64,000 nt of DNA from Undaria pinnatifida (lineage: Eukaryota; Sar; Phaeophyceae; Laminariales; Alariaceae): assembly GCA_012845835.1 (NCBI GenBank), contig JABAKD010000020.1, positions 4,858,720-4,922,719 on the forward strand. The letters run 5' to 3'. Of this stretch, positions 27,165 to 34,639 are shown piece after piece (within the stretch, counting starts at the first letter, position 1; every line of letters starts with the position of its first letter). A model generated the notes under the pieces. That model ran no database searches, had not been told where the DNA came from, and saw only the letters and a program-made list of their open reading frames with translations. The position numbers and the translations under genes are program-made.

Positions 27165-27688
27165 ATGCCTGCTGCCTGCTGCCCCCCGTTCGCCGGCCCA
27201 GCCCTTGGTCCAGGCGAAGCGGGAGCTGGACCTTTCCCGTCTCTACGCGGACCTAACGCCGCCGGATCAAAATACTGATCGTCGCCTCCCGTGCCCAACG
27301 GCACAACTGCTCCCAAGGGCATCCCCTGACCTCTCCTGCTAGGGCGAATGCTGCCGGTCCGAGATGGCAGTCGCCTGCGCCACCTGCTGTTACTGCCGCT
27401 GCCGCTGCTGCTGCTATTTGCAACCCCCTGACCGTCGCCGTTTCGATTGCGATTGTTGCTACTGGTGGTGGGGATGGAGTGCAGAGCGCACCGGGACGAG
27501 CGGCGCTGGGCGTGGTGAGGTAGTCGGCGACCGGCGCAGGTGCTCGCGGGGCCGCAGAAGGCCTCTACTCCAGACGGAGACGCGAAAAGAGGGGTGGTAG
27601 TTGCTGTTGCTGTTGCTGCTGCCGCTGCTACTGCCGCCAAGCGAATGGAGCGATGCAGGCGACAGCGAGCGAGAGGTTGGTCCTCCAT
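4327..27688 (-). CDS. Plastid-targeted DnaG-type DNA primase, 15 exons
   Basis: Bacterial-type primase that should lay RNA primers for plastid DNA replication, probably with a DnaB helicase. My exons (minus strand) are 27688-26994, 21763-21610, 20932-20706, 20122-20017, 19593-19513, 15727-15620, 15341-15003, 14418-14282, 13746-13560, 12304-12088, 11391-10844, 10307-9567, 8135-7803, 6496-6295 and 5243-4327. All introns are GT-AG, the phases agree, and the sum of 4992 nt gives 1663 residues plus TGA. Domains: presequence 1-43; poly-Q region; CHC2 zinc ribbon about 233-283 with Cys247, His250, Cys268, Cys271; RNA-polymerase basic motif 428-451; TOPRIM about 571-678 with EGYFD (Glu582) and DADAAG (Asp628, Asp630). 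Bacterial DnaG is about 600 residues. The excess is an N-terminal linker, an insert at about 458-540 and some 900 residues after TOPRIM. The family call is firm; the last exon's end and the choice between nearby splice sites are less so. Confidence 0.92.
6050..6255. repeat. Short tandem duplication in primase intron 14
   Basis: Two units of about 105-110 bp (roughly 6050-6140 and 6163-6255) share a CACACCTAGGCTGACNGACA block, a CAGCTTTGCTTCACA block and a CATACCAGGTACCAGG end. They differ at several positions. Confidence 0.8.
7449..7690. repeat. (CCCAA)n microsatellite in primase intron 13
   Basis: About 240 bp of nearly pure CCCAA pentamers with occasional single-base variants, on the strand opposite the gene. 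The purine strand is TTGGG. It resembles, but is not, the plant and algal telomere repeat TTTAGGG. It produces long artefactual VGLGW-repeat open frames that should not be annotated. Confidence 0.95.
8385..8600 (-). repeat. SINE-like body, family A, copy 1
   Basis: Matches the body shared by the pair at 35.86-36.45 kb: TTCTGGACAAGCCGTGGTCA, then a C-rich tract, TTGCCTTCAAT-like and CGCGCAT-like blocks, GGGTTCAGCA, and a GTCGACTT block. It is on the minus strand. No tRNA-like head is clear, so this looks truncated or old. It lies in primase intron 12. Confidence 0.65.
8893..9140. mobile_element. MITE-like element, CTACGATAGAG family, copy 1
   Basis: About 250 bp, closely related to the element at 59,093-59,343. 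Shared internal blocks include GGGAGCTTAAGACCTCTCCC and CATGGCCTAGGT, followed by CGACGATT and a terminal AAAGTGCTA. The termini are degraded inverted repeats (left ACGGTAGAGGTTCACC, right GTGCTACCTCTGTCGTA). It is non-coding and sits in primase intron 12, just beside a member of a second MITE family. Confidence 0.75.
9221..9466. mobile_element. MITE-like element, TTCTACGATAGACC family, copy 1
   Basis: About 245 bp. The left end ATTCTACGATAGACCTCCCC is mirrored by the right end GGGGGGCTACCGTAGAACGA. The interior shares CGTTTCATGGCTGCTCGACA and CACCGTATTTCAGG with the copy at 18,867-19,106, in the same orientation. It has no coding capacity. The CTACGATAGA core is also the terminus of the 8,893/59,093 family, which suggests a common transposase. 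Confidence 0.8.
11897..11925. repeat. (ACGA)n microsatellite
   Basis: Seven or so ACGA tetramers in primase intron 10, embedded in A-rich DNA. Confidence 0.8.
12419..12545. repeat. 17-bp tandem repeat in primase intron 9
   Basis: About seven units of GCAATCAAACATGAAA with small variations (CGATCAAACATGAAA, AAAACGTGAAAGCAATC). Confidence 0.85.
12585..12685. repeat. Short dispersed repeat, copy 1
   Basis: Shares the blocks AACTCCAAG, TTTTGT and GGGAGTGCGGTGCTA, then a GGG-CAAC block, with 43,350-43,430. The match covers about 80-100 bp. No ends or target duplications were identified. Confidence 0.55.
12823..13075. repeat. 26-bp tandem repeat in primase intron 9
   Basis: About ten units of roughly 25-27 bp built on ACAACTCCTTGGATGATTAT plus GTCGT. 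The later units are diverged and one is shortened near 13,000. Confidence 0.9.
14135..14192. repeat. (CCA)n microsatellite
   Basis: Run of CCA/CCG triplets in primase intron 8 (13,747-14,281). It is followed by more A/C-rich simple sequence up to the exon 8 donor. Confidence 0.85.
15420..15540. repeat. (CAA)n microsatellite
   Basis: Imperfect CAA/CAG triplet run of about 120 bp filling most of primase intron 6 (15,342-15,619). It gives artefactual poly-Cys and poly-Leu frames on the minus strand. Confidence 0.9.
16345..16374. repeat. (GTTT)n microsatellite
   Basis: Seven TTTG tetramers in primase intron 5. Confidence 0.85.
16425..16575 (-). repeat. SINE-like body, family B, copy 1
   Basis: Shares CACTACGGTATGTGTCTT, TTTATCGCGAGAAG, CTTCAGCCCTTTC and ACTCGCATCGAATT with 61,340-61,480, in the same orientation. 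A diverged third copy lies at 19,735-19,830. No tRNA-like head is evident here. It lies inside primase intron 5. Confidence 0.6.
18299..18482. mobile_element. Small MITE with CAGTA ends
   Basis: 184 bp in primase intron 5. The left end CAGTAGCGAAGCCTATATAA pairs with the inverted right end (reverse complement CAGTAACAGGGCCGATATAA); about 21 of 26 terminal bases match, ending AAGGCGGT on both sides. The interior repeats CCGCCCTATATCGAG-like blocks. The left flank is TA and the right flank is CA, so a Tc1/mariner-type TA duplication is possible but not demonstrated. Confidence 0.65.
18867..19106. mobile_element. MITE-like element, TTCTACGATAGACC family, copy 2
   Basis: Second copy of the family at 9,221. 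It has the same left end (ATTCTACGATAGACC), shared CGTTTCATGGCTGCTCGACA, shared CACCGTATTTCAGGCGA and an inverted right end (CACCGTAGGACGACTC) preceded by a long G run. Divergence between the copies is visible at about one base in six, so neither looks new. It lies in primase intron 5. Confidence 0.8.
19735..19830 (-). repeat. SINE-like body, family B, diverged copy
   Basis: Shares CACTACGGTA, CGCTTTCTTCCCTCGTCGAC and TCGCTTTGAATT-like blocks with 16,425 and 61,380. It is short, internally altered and lacks a head. It lies in primase intron 4, between exons 5 and 4. Confidence 0.45.
21610..21763 (-). other. Primase exon 2: CHC2 zinc-binding domain
   Basis: This 154-nt exon encodes the DnaG zinc ribbon, with CPFH, then DRTPSFSV, then CFGCGASGDVITFLMQ. 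The four zinc ligands (Cys, His, Cys, Cys) are all present. This module normally reads template trinucleotides and sets primer length. It is bounded by a CCCCCCTTAG acceptor and a CAG|GTGTGG donor. Confidence 0.95.
21764..24414. other. Primase intron 1, non-repeat part
   Basis: This is the exon 2-proximal half of a 5.2-kb intron. It contains open frames of 90-186 codons on both strands at 22,680-23,310, but they overlap one another, lack domains I recognise and have no matching splice structure. I do not call a gene here. Confidence 0.5.
24415..24925. repeat. TACCGG minisatellite array 1
   Basis: About twelve units of a 41-bp repeat: GGACACTTCGGTAAGTTCGG, then TACGACATCA, then ATACCGGTACC. 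Each unit holds the palindromes GGTACC/ACCGGT and a GGTAAGTTCGG segment that looks like a splice donor on the plus strand. It lies in primase intron 1, antisense to the gene. Confidence 0.95.
25062..25403 (+). CDS. Small ORF enclosed by TACCGG arrays, unknown
   Basis: ATG to TAA, 113 residues, starting MSNGAKSQNEVASNSDAIGS, with a Ser/Gly-rich start, then a compact basic and mixed region (RSYRRGCGKESRPV, then VILPAPAYNSLTGDVYELP) and an end at TDEKTAPCR. Composition after residue 38 looks like real protein. The general look (disordered N-terminus, basic patch, abrupt end at a Cys) could fit the 5' part of a zinc-finger DNA-transposase gene cut short, but that is a guess without a domain match. 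It lies inside primase intron 1 on the opposite strand, between minisatellite arrays of one family. Confidence 0.35.
   Translation: MSNGAKSQNEVASNSDAIGSGGGTSSPAPTNTSAGGRSYRRGCGKESRPVILPAPAYNSLTGDVYELPAETVKAVKGFPVPAGFRTEGTSDASFMYSIGVYVETTDEKTAPCR
25595..25850. repeat. TACCGG minisatellite array 2
   Basis: Five to six units of the same 41-bp family in the same orientation as array 1, preceded by TATACCGCCGGT-like sequence also present before array 1. It ends in a T-rich tract. Confidence 0.95.
26075..26255. repeat. TACCGG minisatellite array 3
   Basis: About four units, more diverged, same orientation as arrays 1 and 2. The gap to array 2 is about 225 bp of unrelated sequence. Confidence 0.9.
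26994..27688 (-). other. Primase exon 1: bipartite plastid presequence and poly-Q linker
   Basis: The ATG at 27688 starts a positively charged n-region, then an Ala/Val/Thr-rich hydrophobic stretch, then GVEAFCGP. The Ala43|Phe44 junction fits the signal-peptidase site plus +1 Phe rule of diatom and brown-algal plastid presequences. A Ser/Arg-rich transit-like segment follows, then low complexity with a run of about 18 Gln (CTG repeat near 27110-27165 on the plus strand). The exon ends ITDETLDLIRAQTSITEVIG, the normal start of DnaG, and splices at GTGAGT. An in-frame ATG at 27715 is an alternative start but would put more residues before the signal. Confidence 0.85.
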
Positions 27689-27924
27689 GGTGGGGTATGT
27701 ACGATGCACGTACGACATCACAGGCTGCTGCCTTGACTCTGTCCTGTTTCGTCCAGTGTCCACAAAGCACAGCCGGAAGTCGGCCATTTGGCCATTTTGT
27801 GGAAGCGGGGAGTTGCACTGCCAGCAAGTAGCTTTCGTATCGTGAAAGAACGTACGGGTGTGAGGGGACACCCTTGTACATTTCTCTGGATAGATCCAAC
27901 CGTTGATCTACAGTATTAGAAAAA

Positions 27925-27985
27925 ATGAAAATACACTCCAGCTGTGAGATCGAAGATTTCGTCGAAACTCATCTTTGCAAGCTAT
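27925..27985 (-). repeat. Fragment of the poly-C repeat family, inverted
   Basis: The reverse complement of CTTGCAAAGATGAGTTTCGA plus CGAAATCTTCGATCTCACAG and GGAGTGTATTTT, the conserved end of the repeats at 30.7-41 kb. It lies just upstream of the primase start, within about 300 bp, and may have brought sequence into the promoter area. Confidence 0.8.
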
Positions 27986-28254
27986 GACTAGTATAATATT
28001 TTATAGCAACTGCTAAATCTTGAATGAGCAGTACCCAGTGGCCGGTGGCGCTTCTCCTAGAGCTAGAGACATACATGCAGATTTAAGTTGGTCTGCTCTG
28101 CTGCATAGTAGCCAGGACCACCTCTGTCGCTACAGCTGGAGCTACCTGCACATGCACAGCTGTTGCGGTGATGTGTGCGTTCCACTTTATCGTGCCCGCA
28201 ATACGTAGTATGTGTACACTGAAGGAAGTACAACGAGCAATACCAAGCACTAAA

Positions 28255-28410
28255 TAAATGATACTCCGGAGTAATGGGGGTATACACACACCAAGTAACA
28301 CGCGCGATCGAAGTATCACACGCAGCTCTTGCAAAGGTGAGTTTTTTGATCAAATTCCTTTTTGGCAGATCTCACAGCTGAAGAGTGTATGTTTTCATAT
28401 ACCAGGTAGG
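28255..28410 (+). repeat. Diverged fragment of the poly-C repeat family
   Basis: CGCGCGATCGAAGTATCACA, then a CAGCTCTTGCAAAGGTGAG block and a GATCTCACAGCTGAAGAGTG block, match the same conserved end with insertions and substitutions. Orientation is opposite to the 27,925 fragment. Confidence 0.65.
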
Positions 28411-29380
28411 TATTATTTAAAAAAGAATGCTGCAGCATGCATGACATGTTATTATGTGCAGCATGACAACAAAAAATAGGCACTCTTCTTCTCGTCCCCT
28501 CGTACATCAGGATCAAAATGAATTAGAAACCGCTCGTTTATTCATCTACCTTCGCTACGTAGCACGTTACCACTAACGGTAGACACTGGCGATCTCGGAC
28601 GGTCTCAGACGGCCTCAGAGGATGATGCTTGGGCGCTTTGCCATAACGATCTTTACGCCCGATGATCCCACGCGACGAGCCCCGGCGATTCCAGGCTTTT
28701 CATACTTGGCGATACCACAATGTGTGTGTACTGAAACTTATTTTGTCGGTCCTGGGCTCGAATACAACAGCCCTCTAAATATTAATCCGGTTTCTGAGAT
28801 GGCGCCTCAAGGTCGGTTTTGAAACAGCTCCGTGGCCCTACCCGTTTTGGGCGTGGACTTCCCGGGGTGTGTCTCCTCCATGTGCTCTTACCCAAGAGGG
28901 CAGAGGTCACACCGAAAGGGTGTGCCGTTTTTGTCGATGCCTTTTCTTTTTTGCCATCCTTCCTTCTAACGGGGGCAGTTCCATTATGTGGATTCCTGTG
29001 TCCCACCCGCACGCAGGTGCCTGCCTTCTGTCTGCGCGTGTTTTCTTTGTTGGGTCTCAATATAATAATAATATTAAACTAATAAGTTCGAGTCTCACAG
29101 AAACTTTTACGAGGTGCGCCCAGTGCTTCCGGTCATCTTGCGCAGCGTGAACGGCGGGAATGGGTGTTCCCTGGCAGAGGCGGACCCTTTCTTTTTGTTT
29201 TGAGGATCTCACGCCGTCGAAACGGGCCAAGCATCCTCACGTGCTTTCCCCCTCCTCCTCCTTCTTCTCCTCCTTCTCGTCCTCCCCCTCCTCCTGCTCC
29301 TCCTCCTGCTGCTTTCTCTCCTTCCTGAACTAGTGCTTGTAGATCTTCTTCATGTTTCATGTGTGTGGTGTGTGCTTTTC
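28411..29380. other. No gene seen
   Basis: Short open frames on both strands only. A (TCC)n-like pyrimidine tract lies around 29,245-29,320 and generates Gly/Glu-rich frames on the minus strand. No domain, splice structure or element ends were found. Confidence 0.45.
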
Positions 29381-30870
29381 ATTTGCTTCTCCCCCCCCGG
29401 TAGATCTCCCCTCTCGGGGTAATGTTGAAAAAAAAAACTTTTGCTGCCCCCCCCCCCCCGGGGGGGGGGGTGAATTCACAGTAAAAAACTAATCCCCCTC
29501 CCGGGGGTAAATCAGAGACGATTGCGGTTATACTGTCATAGCGTATTTTTAAGATGTTAGTGGGCATCTCTGACGTTAGCATGCAGGTAGGATATTTTGC
29601 CCCCCCCCCCCCCTCCCCCAATAACCTCTCCCCCTCCCTTCTCCTTCCCCCTCAAACCCACCAAAGATCGAAATCCGCCAGAGAGTCATAAACACTACCC
29701 GACAGGTGATATCATGTACTTTCGAGCCATCCATATGCAGTAGCTCCAGTTCATTAACATGGTTTTCAAGTTCCAATTACCCCCCCCCCCCTCCCCGCCG
29801 CCCCCACCCTCGGCTACTAGCATCACGCGCGCAGTAAGCTCCTATTCATAAATGCGACTTATCCCCTCTCTACTACTCCCCCCCCCCCCCGCCGCCCGTA
29901 ATATATACTCAGTATATAATAGTTGGCCTCGGTTGGCCCCGACGCTGTGAAACGTTACATGTATATTGGGGTTGGCGTTGGTTGGCAACGACGCTCTAAG
30001 ACATTCCAATAACTGCGTGAGCTAGACAACCAGGGTATCGTTTTTCTTTCTTGGCGGTCTCCAGGATGGTTATTGAGTAGATTACATTGTGCGGGGTGGA
30101 GGACCCTAACTCCGCACAAGGGGAATGATCGCATCACGTTAGTGTGAATATGGTAACGCACCCACGAGGCAGTTACATGGTAATACCCATTGCTGTCTCT
30201 GGAGTGGCCACACCAAAAAAATAATGTAACTCATTGGCGCTGTGTCATCCACAAGCAAGGAAGGAGGCACAAGGTGCCGAGAAGTCCGTCTCACGAGCGG
30301 TTCTTGGAAGGATGCAGTTCACTGTTCATGCAACTCGCCGAACACTTCACGGCGCTTCGCGCTTGGTGCAAGCAATGTCTGCCTGGTTGGTGAAAACCCG
30401 ACATGCACCGTCCCGGCATAGTAGGGATGCGAGGGTCTATGGTCATACGACTACGGCCATGCACAAACTGAGTACACCTCCCTCCCCCCCGCTTTGTACA
30501 AACTGAGTACCCCCCGCCCCCCCCCGCCCCCCCGATTTGAACCCCCGCCCCCCTGCCCTCACCGGTCATACTAAAACTATGTAACTACAGGATATCCATT
30601 ATAAACTGGTGCATTCCGCACCCGTCAGGTGTTGTCCCCGTCCAAAACGGATTATACAGTTTCCGTGCGCAGATTGACTAACATCACCCTGTTGACCCTG
30701 ATATACAAGCTAATTATAGGGGGAGTCGCCGACCTATATCCTTGATAAGGACAACGCACCCGGTACTACGCGCGATCGGAGGATCACACACAGCTTGCAA
30801 AGACGAGTTTCGACGAAATCTTCGATGTCACAGCGGGAGTGTATTTTATGTTTTTGCAATACATTAACAC
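29381..30870 (+). repeat. Poly-C repeat family, diverged copies
   Basis: It contains the unit's landmarks: C runs at 29,447, 29,600, 29,780 and 29,880; ATCGAAATCCGCCAGA, GATATCATGTAC-like and GAGCCATCCAT blocks at 29,660-29,740; then CCTGTTGACCCTGATA, GGGGAGTCGCCGACCTATAT and GCGCGATCGGAGGATCACAC at 30,680-30,790. These older copies are broken up by unrelated sequence. Confidence 0.75.
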
Positions 30871-33628
30871 CACAAAACTACGAAGTAAGCAACTGATTTA
30901 CAGTTCATAATAATGCCGCTAATTCCGTTTCCAAATGTCACACAGTTGGTACTCGTCCTCGTGTAGATCGGAATATTGTCCCAGGCCCGAGGCGCGCGTA
31001 CCGATCACACCCACATGATGCCTGGGGCGGCGCGGTCGAAACCTGGCAGTGCTGGGTTCGGGCGGTTGTATATGTGTACTCAAGGTTGCCGACTGTGGCT
31101 CGCGATTCGTCACCTTAGAGAGACAAAAGCTCTGTAGCACAGGCACAAACTTACAGACATGTACAAAGCGAGCGCTAAGCCCGGTTATGCCGGCCGACAG
31201 GTACATGATAATCGTCATGATAGCCACCGTCTCTGGGACCGCGCAGTATTACGCGTAGGGTCATCCGGTGCAGTTGTCGCATTATCGCTGATTGGACACG
31301 AAAAGTATCACCAATAATAGCCAAACACCCCGCGTTGTTTCGAACGGCTTATGCCAATTTGCTTCGTCAATTTTTTCGTCTGAAGTGCCAAAGGGTCTAC
31401 AGCAAGATACCAGGTTCATGCCTTATACCAGCGTGGCGTCCGGGTTGTTTTCCTGGAGCATGGAGGCGGGACCCTTGACACCATCAAAGTAATCAGTTTG
31501 CACCCTACAATACACCGTGGACCTCTGTCCGCTTCTAATAATTGGCTGTATAAGTTTCCTACCTGAGAGAGCGTAGCGGGCGGCAAATACCGCCGGCGAA
31601 GCGAAGCGCCTTGTGCCGGAAAAAACATATCGCTGCCGGCGGAGCGAAGCGCCTTGTGCCGGAAAAGACACATAATCCGGTTCTAAAACTCGCACTCGAG
31701 AGCTCTAATATACAGTGTGCATAACTTTAATGGCACGAACCAGGTACCAGGATATACTGTACGACCCCCTCCACTGGATACACTCGGAGTCACAGATAGA
31801 GGCTCAAGGTAACAGTAGGGGGGGACAACCAGCCGGTTTCACGCGTCACCATCAATCAGCCTTCCGTTTGCCGGTTCCAGGCATGAAGACAAAAACCAGG
31901 ATCGCGCGCAAAAAATAACCTCGATTAGAAAGGGGACGTGCTCAAACCATTCTCCCCATACAAAAGCCACCACCGTCCACACCAGCAACTAGCATCCTTT
32001 CTATTTAGACTCTTGAGCCTAGCACCACCGTCGATATCCTCACGCGGAGCGCGCTTTCTACTTCCTACATTTTTTTCCAGGTCTGGAACACCGTCGCCGC
32101 CACCGCAATGGTACCGTTAACCCCGGCGGGCACAACCAACAAGGGGGCCACTGACCCTCTGCGTTGGCGTCCTTCGTTGGGCATTGTACAGCCCGCGCGG
32201 CCGGCTTATCAGCAATCAGCGTGCAAAAAGCCGGGGGCGACCGCGTTTGGTTCAATTAAAAACTGCGCCGCGTCCTTAGCCTTCAAACGAAAAACGAAAA
32301 AAAAGAGCAAAAGCAACGCCTACCGCATGACCTCCGTTTTCCGTTTTTTGTTTTTGGACTATCAAAACATCTTACTTCTACTACAGTAGTCTATTTGCCC
32401 GCTCAGGAGTGGCGTTCTTCTTACCGCTAGCAACCCTATTACTCATGGTACATGACACTACTATCTGCGGAACAATACGCGTCGCTCGCGCGGCTCACAC
32501 TCTGATATTTCGTGACTCCTAGGTCTATCGCCGTGCTCTTGCGATCAGCTGTCCCCTCAACACCAGGCCCACCAACTCTATTCGCTTCCCATTGGGGGCG
32601 AACCGCATGAACAAAGCTGCCCAGATGTTTGCCGCCAGCACAACAAGCAAAACCACATGCACCGCCGTATTTATATCACTTTCATTTCTGCACAAAGACT
32701 ACCGAGAATTCAATAAACTCAACGAAAAAAAAAGGAAACACACACACCCCTGAAAAACGTTGACCGTACCGATAACCCCCGAAAGATACGCCAACGAAAC
32801 AACGCTCCGACACCGAGCCAACCCCCTATGCCCGGAATCCAAGATATTTTCATCCAAAAATAATTTTTCATCCCGGAAACGTAACATTCGGCATCCCGAA
32901 CGCACGCTCAGGGGTTAACCACGGCAACTCGTTATTGCGACGGCGTTCGCCGCATGTCCGTTGCAGCGGTACACACATCACCCACAATTTACGCAAGATC
33001 ACGAGACTCCCGACGGAAATCCTCTGCTCACTTCTTGCAAACCCGGCCACCACTCCTCTCCCCTATTCCGGACGAAAACCCTCATTTGCCGTGTTACTGC
33101 TGCGACACATACTCCACACTAACTCCTAGTGCTGTCTCCACCAAAAAAGTGGGTGCGGTGCTAAACAGATTGGTCTGATAGGACGACGCTCGCATACATA
33201 CTTCACAGATCCTTCCTGTCGCTGGCGGCTTGCCGTGCAACTTTACAACCCCAAGGCTTTTTCGATCCGCAAAGCTGTTCCGATCGGATCTCTTTTGTCG
33301 AAGGGTTCATCAACACACTCACAAGCTACCTGTTACTGCACAAGCACCACGCTTTTCGGGCGTCTCGGCCGACGGGATTGAACTTCGCCCGCCGAAACAG
33401 CAACCTACTCCTGTGCTACAGCGGCGTCGGCTGTATACTCCGACCCCGCAGACCCGACCGCGGCGCAGAAACAAGACAAAGGAAACTTGAAAAAAAACTT
33501 AAACATAACAAAGAGCAACAACCGTCGACTGACTGCTGTTGCATCAGCAGCGGTGGCGACGCCAATACGAGTCGACAGCGCTGTTGCTGCAGCTGCCATG
33601 GCGGCGAAGCCTAACCGCCGATCAGCTC
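30871..33628. other. No gene recognised
   Basis: This 2.7-kb stretch between the repeat block and the FNIP gene has short frames on both strands without domains. A 45-bp tandem pair sharing GCGAAGCGCCTTGTGCCGGA lies at about 31,590-31,670. The stretch 32,270-33,480 is A/C-rich and could include 3' flanking sequence of the FNIP gene. Confidence 0.45.
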
Positions 33629-34639
33629 CTAAAAAAAGCCTTCGAGGTCGAAGGTCGGCCGCTCTACCGACGCGGGCCACACAACCCTGTCGAAAGCCTG
33701 GGCGAAGCAGGCTCCGAAGACAATCTGCTGCAACGACTGCGGCCAGGCCACTCGGTCCACGGGCTGGTTGAACGAGAAGCCGAACCGCAGCTGCTGAAGC
33801 GAGTTTGGCCACGATACCCCGTGGATCGGCTGATTGAACGTGCAGCCGAAGGTCAGCTGCCGGAGAGAGGGCGGCCATGCGACTGTCGCGATGGGCGCGT
33901 TAAAGCAGCAGTGGAAGGTGAGCTGCTGCAACGCTGCCGGCCACAAGACGTCCTCGATCGGTTGCTTGAACTGCCACCCAAAGGACAGCTTCCGCAGGGA
34001 CGCCGGCCACTTGACCTTCTCGATCGGCTGATTGAAGGAGTAGTCGAAGGTCAATTGTTGCAAGGTCGACGGCCAAACGACTTTGTCGATCGGCTGGTTA
34101 AAACTGCTTCCAAGCGTCAGATGCTGCAGCAGCGGCGGCCACGTAATATTTTCCAGGGGACTGTTGAACTCCTTGCCGAGCACCAAGCTCCTGACCCCCT
34201 CCGGCCAGTCGATGTCGTCCATGTCGCGGGTGAACCGCTCGCCGAGCACGAAGCGCTGAACGTTTTCTAAAATGACACTTCTGCGCCCCAGCATCGAAGC
34301 GGGGAGATCCCACGTTAGCCCACGTACTCGGAGAGCGGGGACCCGTGTCAAGCAACGCTTCATGCCGTCGCGACGATCCTCGGGAGCGGCGACCGTGCTC
34401 GGGATGCCGGCGGCCCACAGGTACCTGGGCGTGTCAGGGGCAACTCTCAAGTGAAACGTGCACGCGGCCCGGCAGGCTATGCACAGCTGGCGCGACGCGA
34501 TCTGGAGCTGAAACGTCGGTGTGTACCATCGCTGGTCGCTTGAAGCCCCGTGCAGGGCGATGACGAAGGCGTCCAGGTATCGCCCGGCACCTGAATACCG
34601 CCACATGTGCAGCAAAAGAAGGGGAAAAAACAGAAACAT
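33629..34639 (-). CDS. FNIP/WP-repeat protein, single exon
   Basis: 336 residues from an ATG at 34,639. The C-terminal half is eight to nine tandem 22-residue units of the form WPxSLQQLTFGxxFNQPI followed by two or three residues, the FNIP repeat (a leucine-rich-repeat relative) known from amoebozoa, giant viruses and some stramenopiles. The N-terminal part (MFLFFPLLLLHMW, then RYSGAGRYLDAFVIALHG) is not a known domain; the first 12 residues are hydrophobic, and the ATG at residue 12 is an alternative start. In FNIP families the repeats bind protein partners, often next to F-box or kinase domains, but I see neither here. The last units are eroded (ACFAQAFDRVV, then PASVERPTF) and the frame closes soon after. 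Substrate and location are unknown. Confidence 0.85.
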   Translation of the reverse strand: MFLFFPLLLLHMWRYSGAGRYLDAFVIALHGASSDQRWYTPTFQLQIASRQLCIACRAACTFHLRVAPDTPRYLWAAGIPSTVAAPEDRRDGMKRCLTRVPALRVRGLTWDLPASMLGRRSVILENVQRFVLGERFTRDMDDIDWPEGVRSLVLGKEFNSPLENITWPPLLQHLTLGSSFNQPIDKVVWPSTLQQLTFDYSFNQPIEKVKWPASLRKLSFGWQFKQPIEDVLWPAALQQLTFHCCFNAPIATVAWPPSLRQLTFGCTFNQPIHGVSWPNSLQQLRFGFSFNQPVDRVAWPQSLQQIVFGACFAQAFDRVVWPASVERPTFDLEGFF

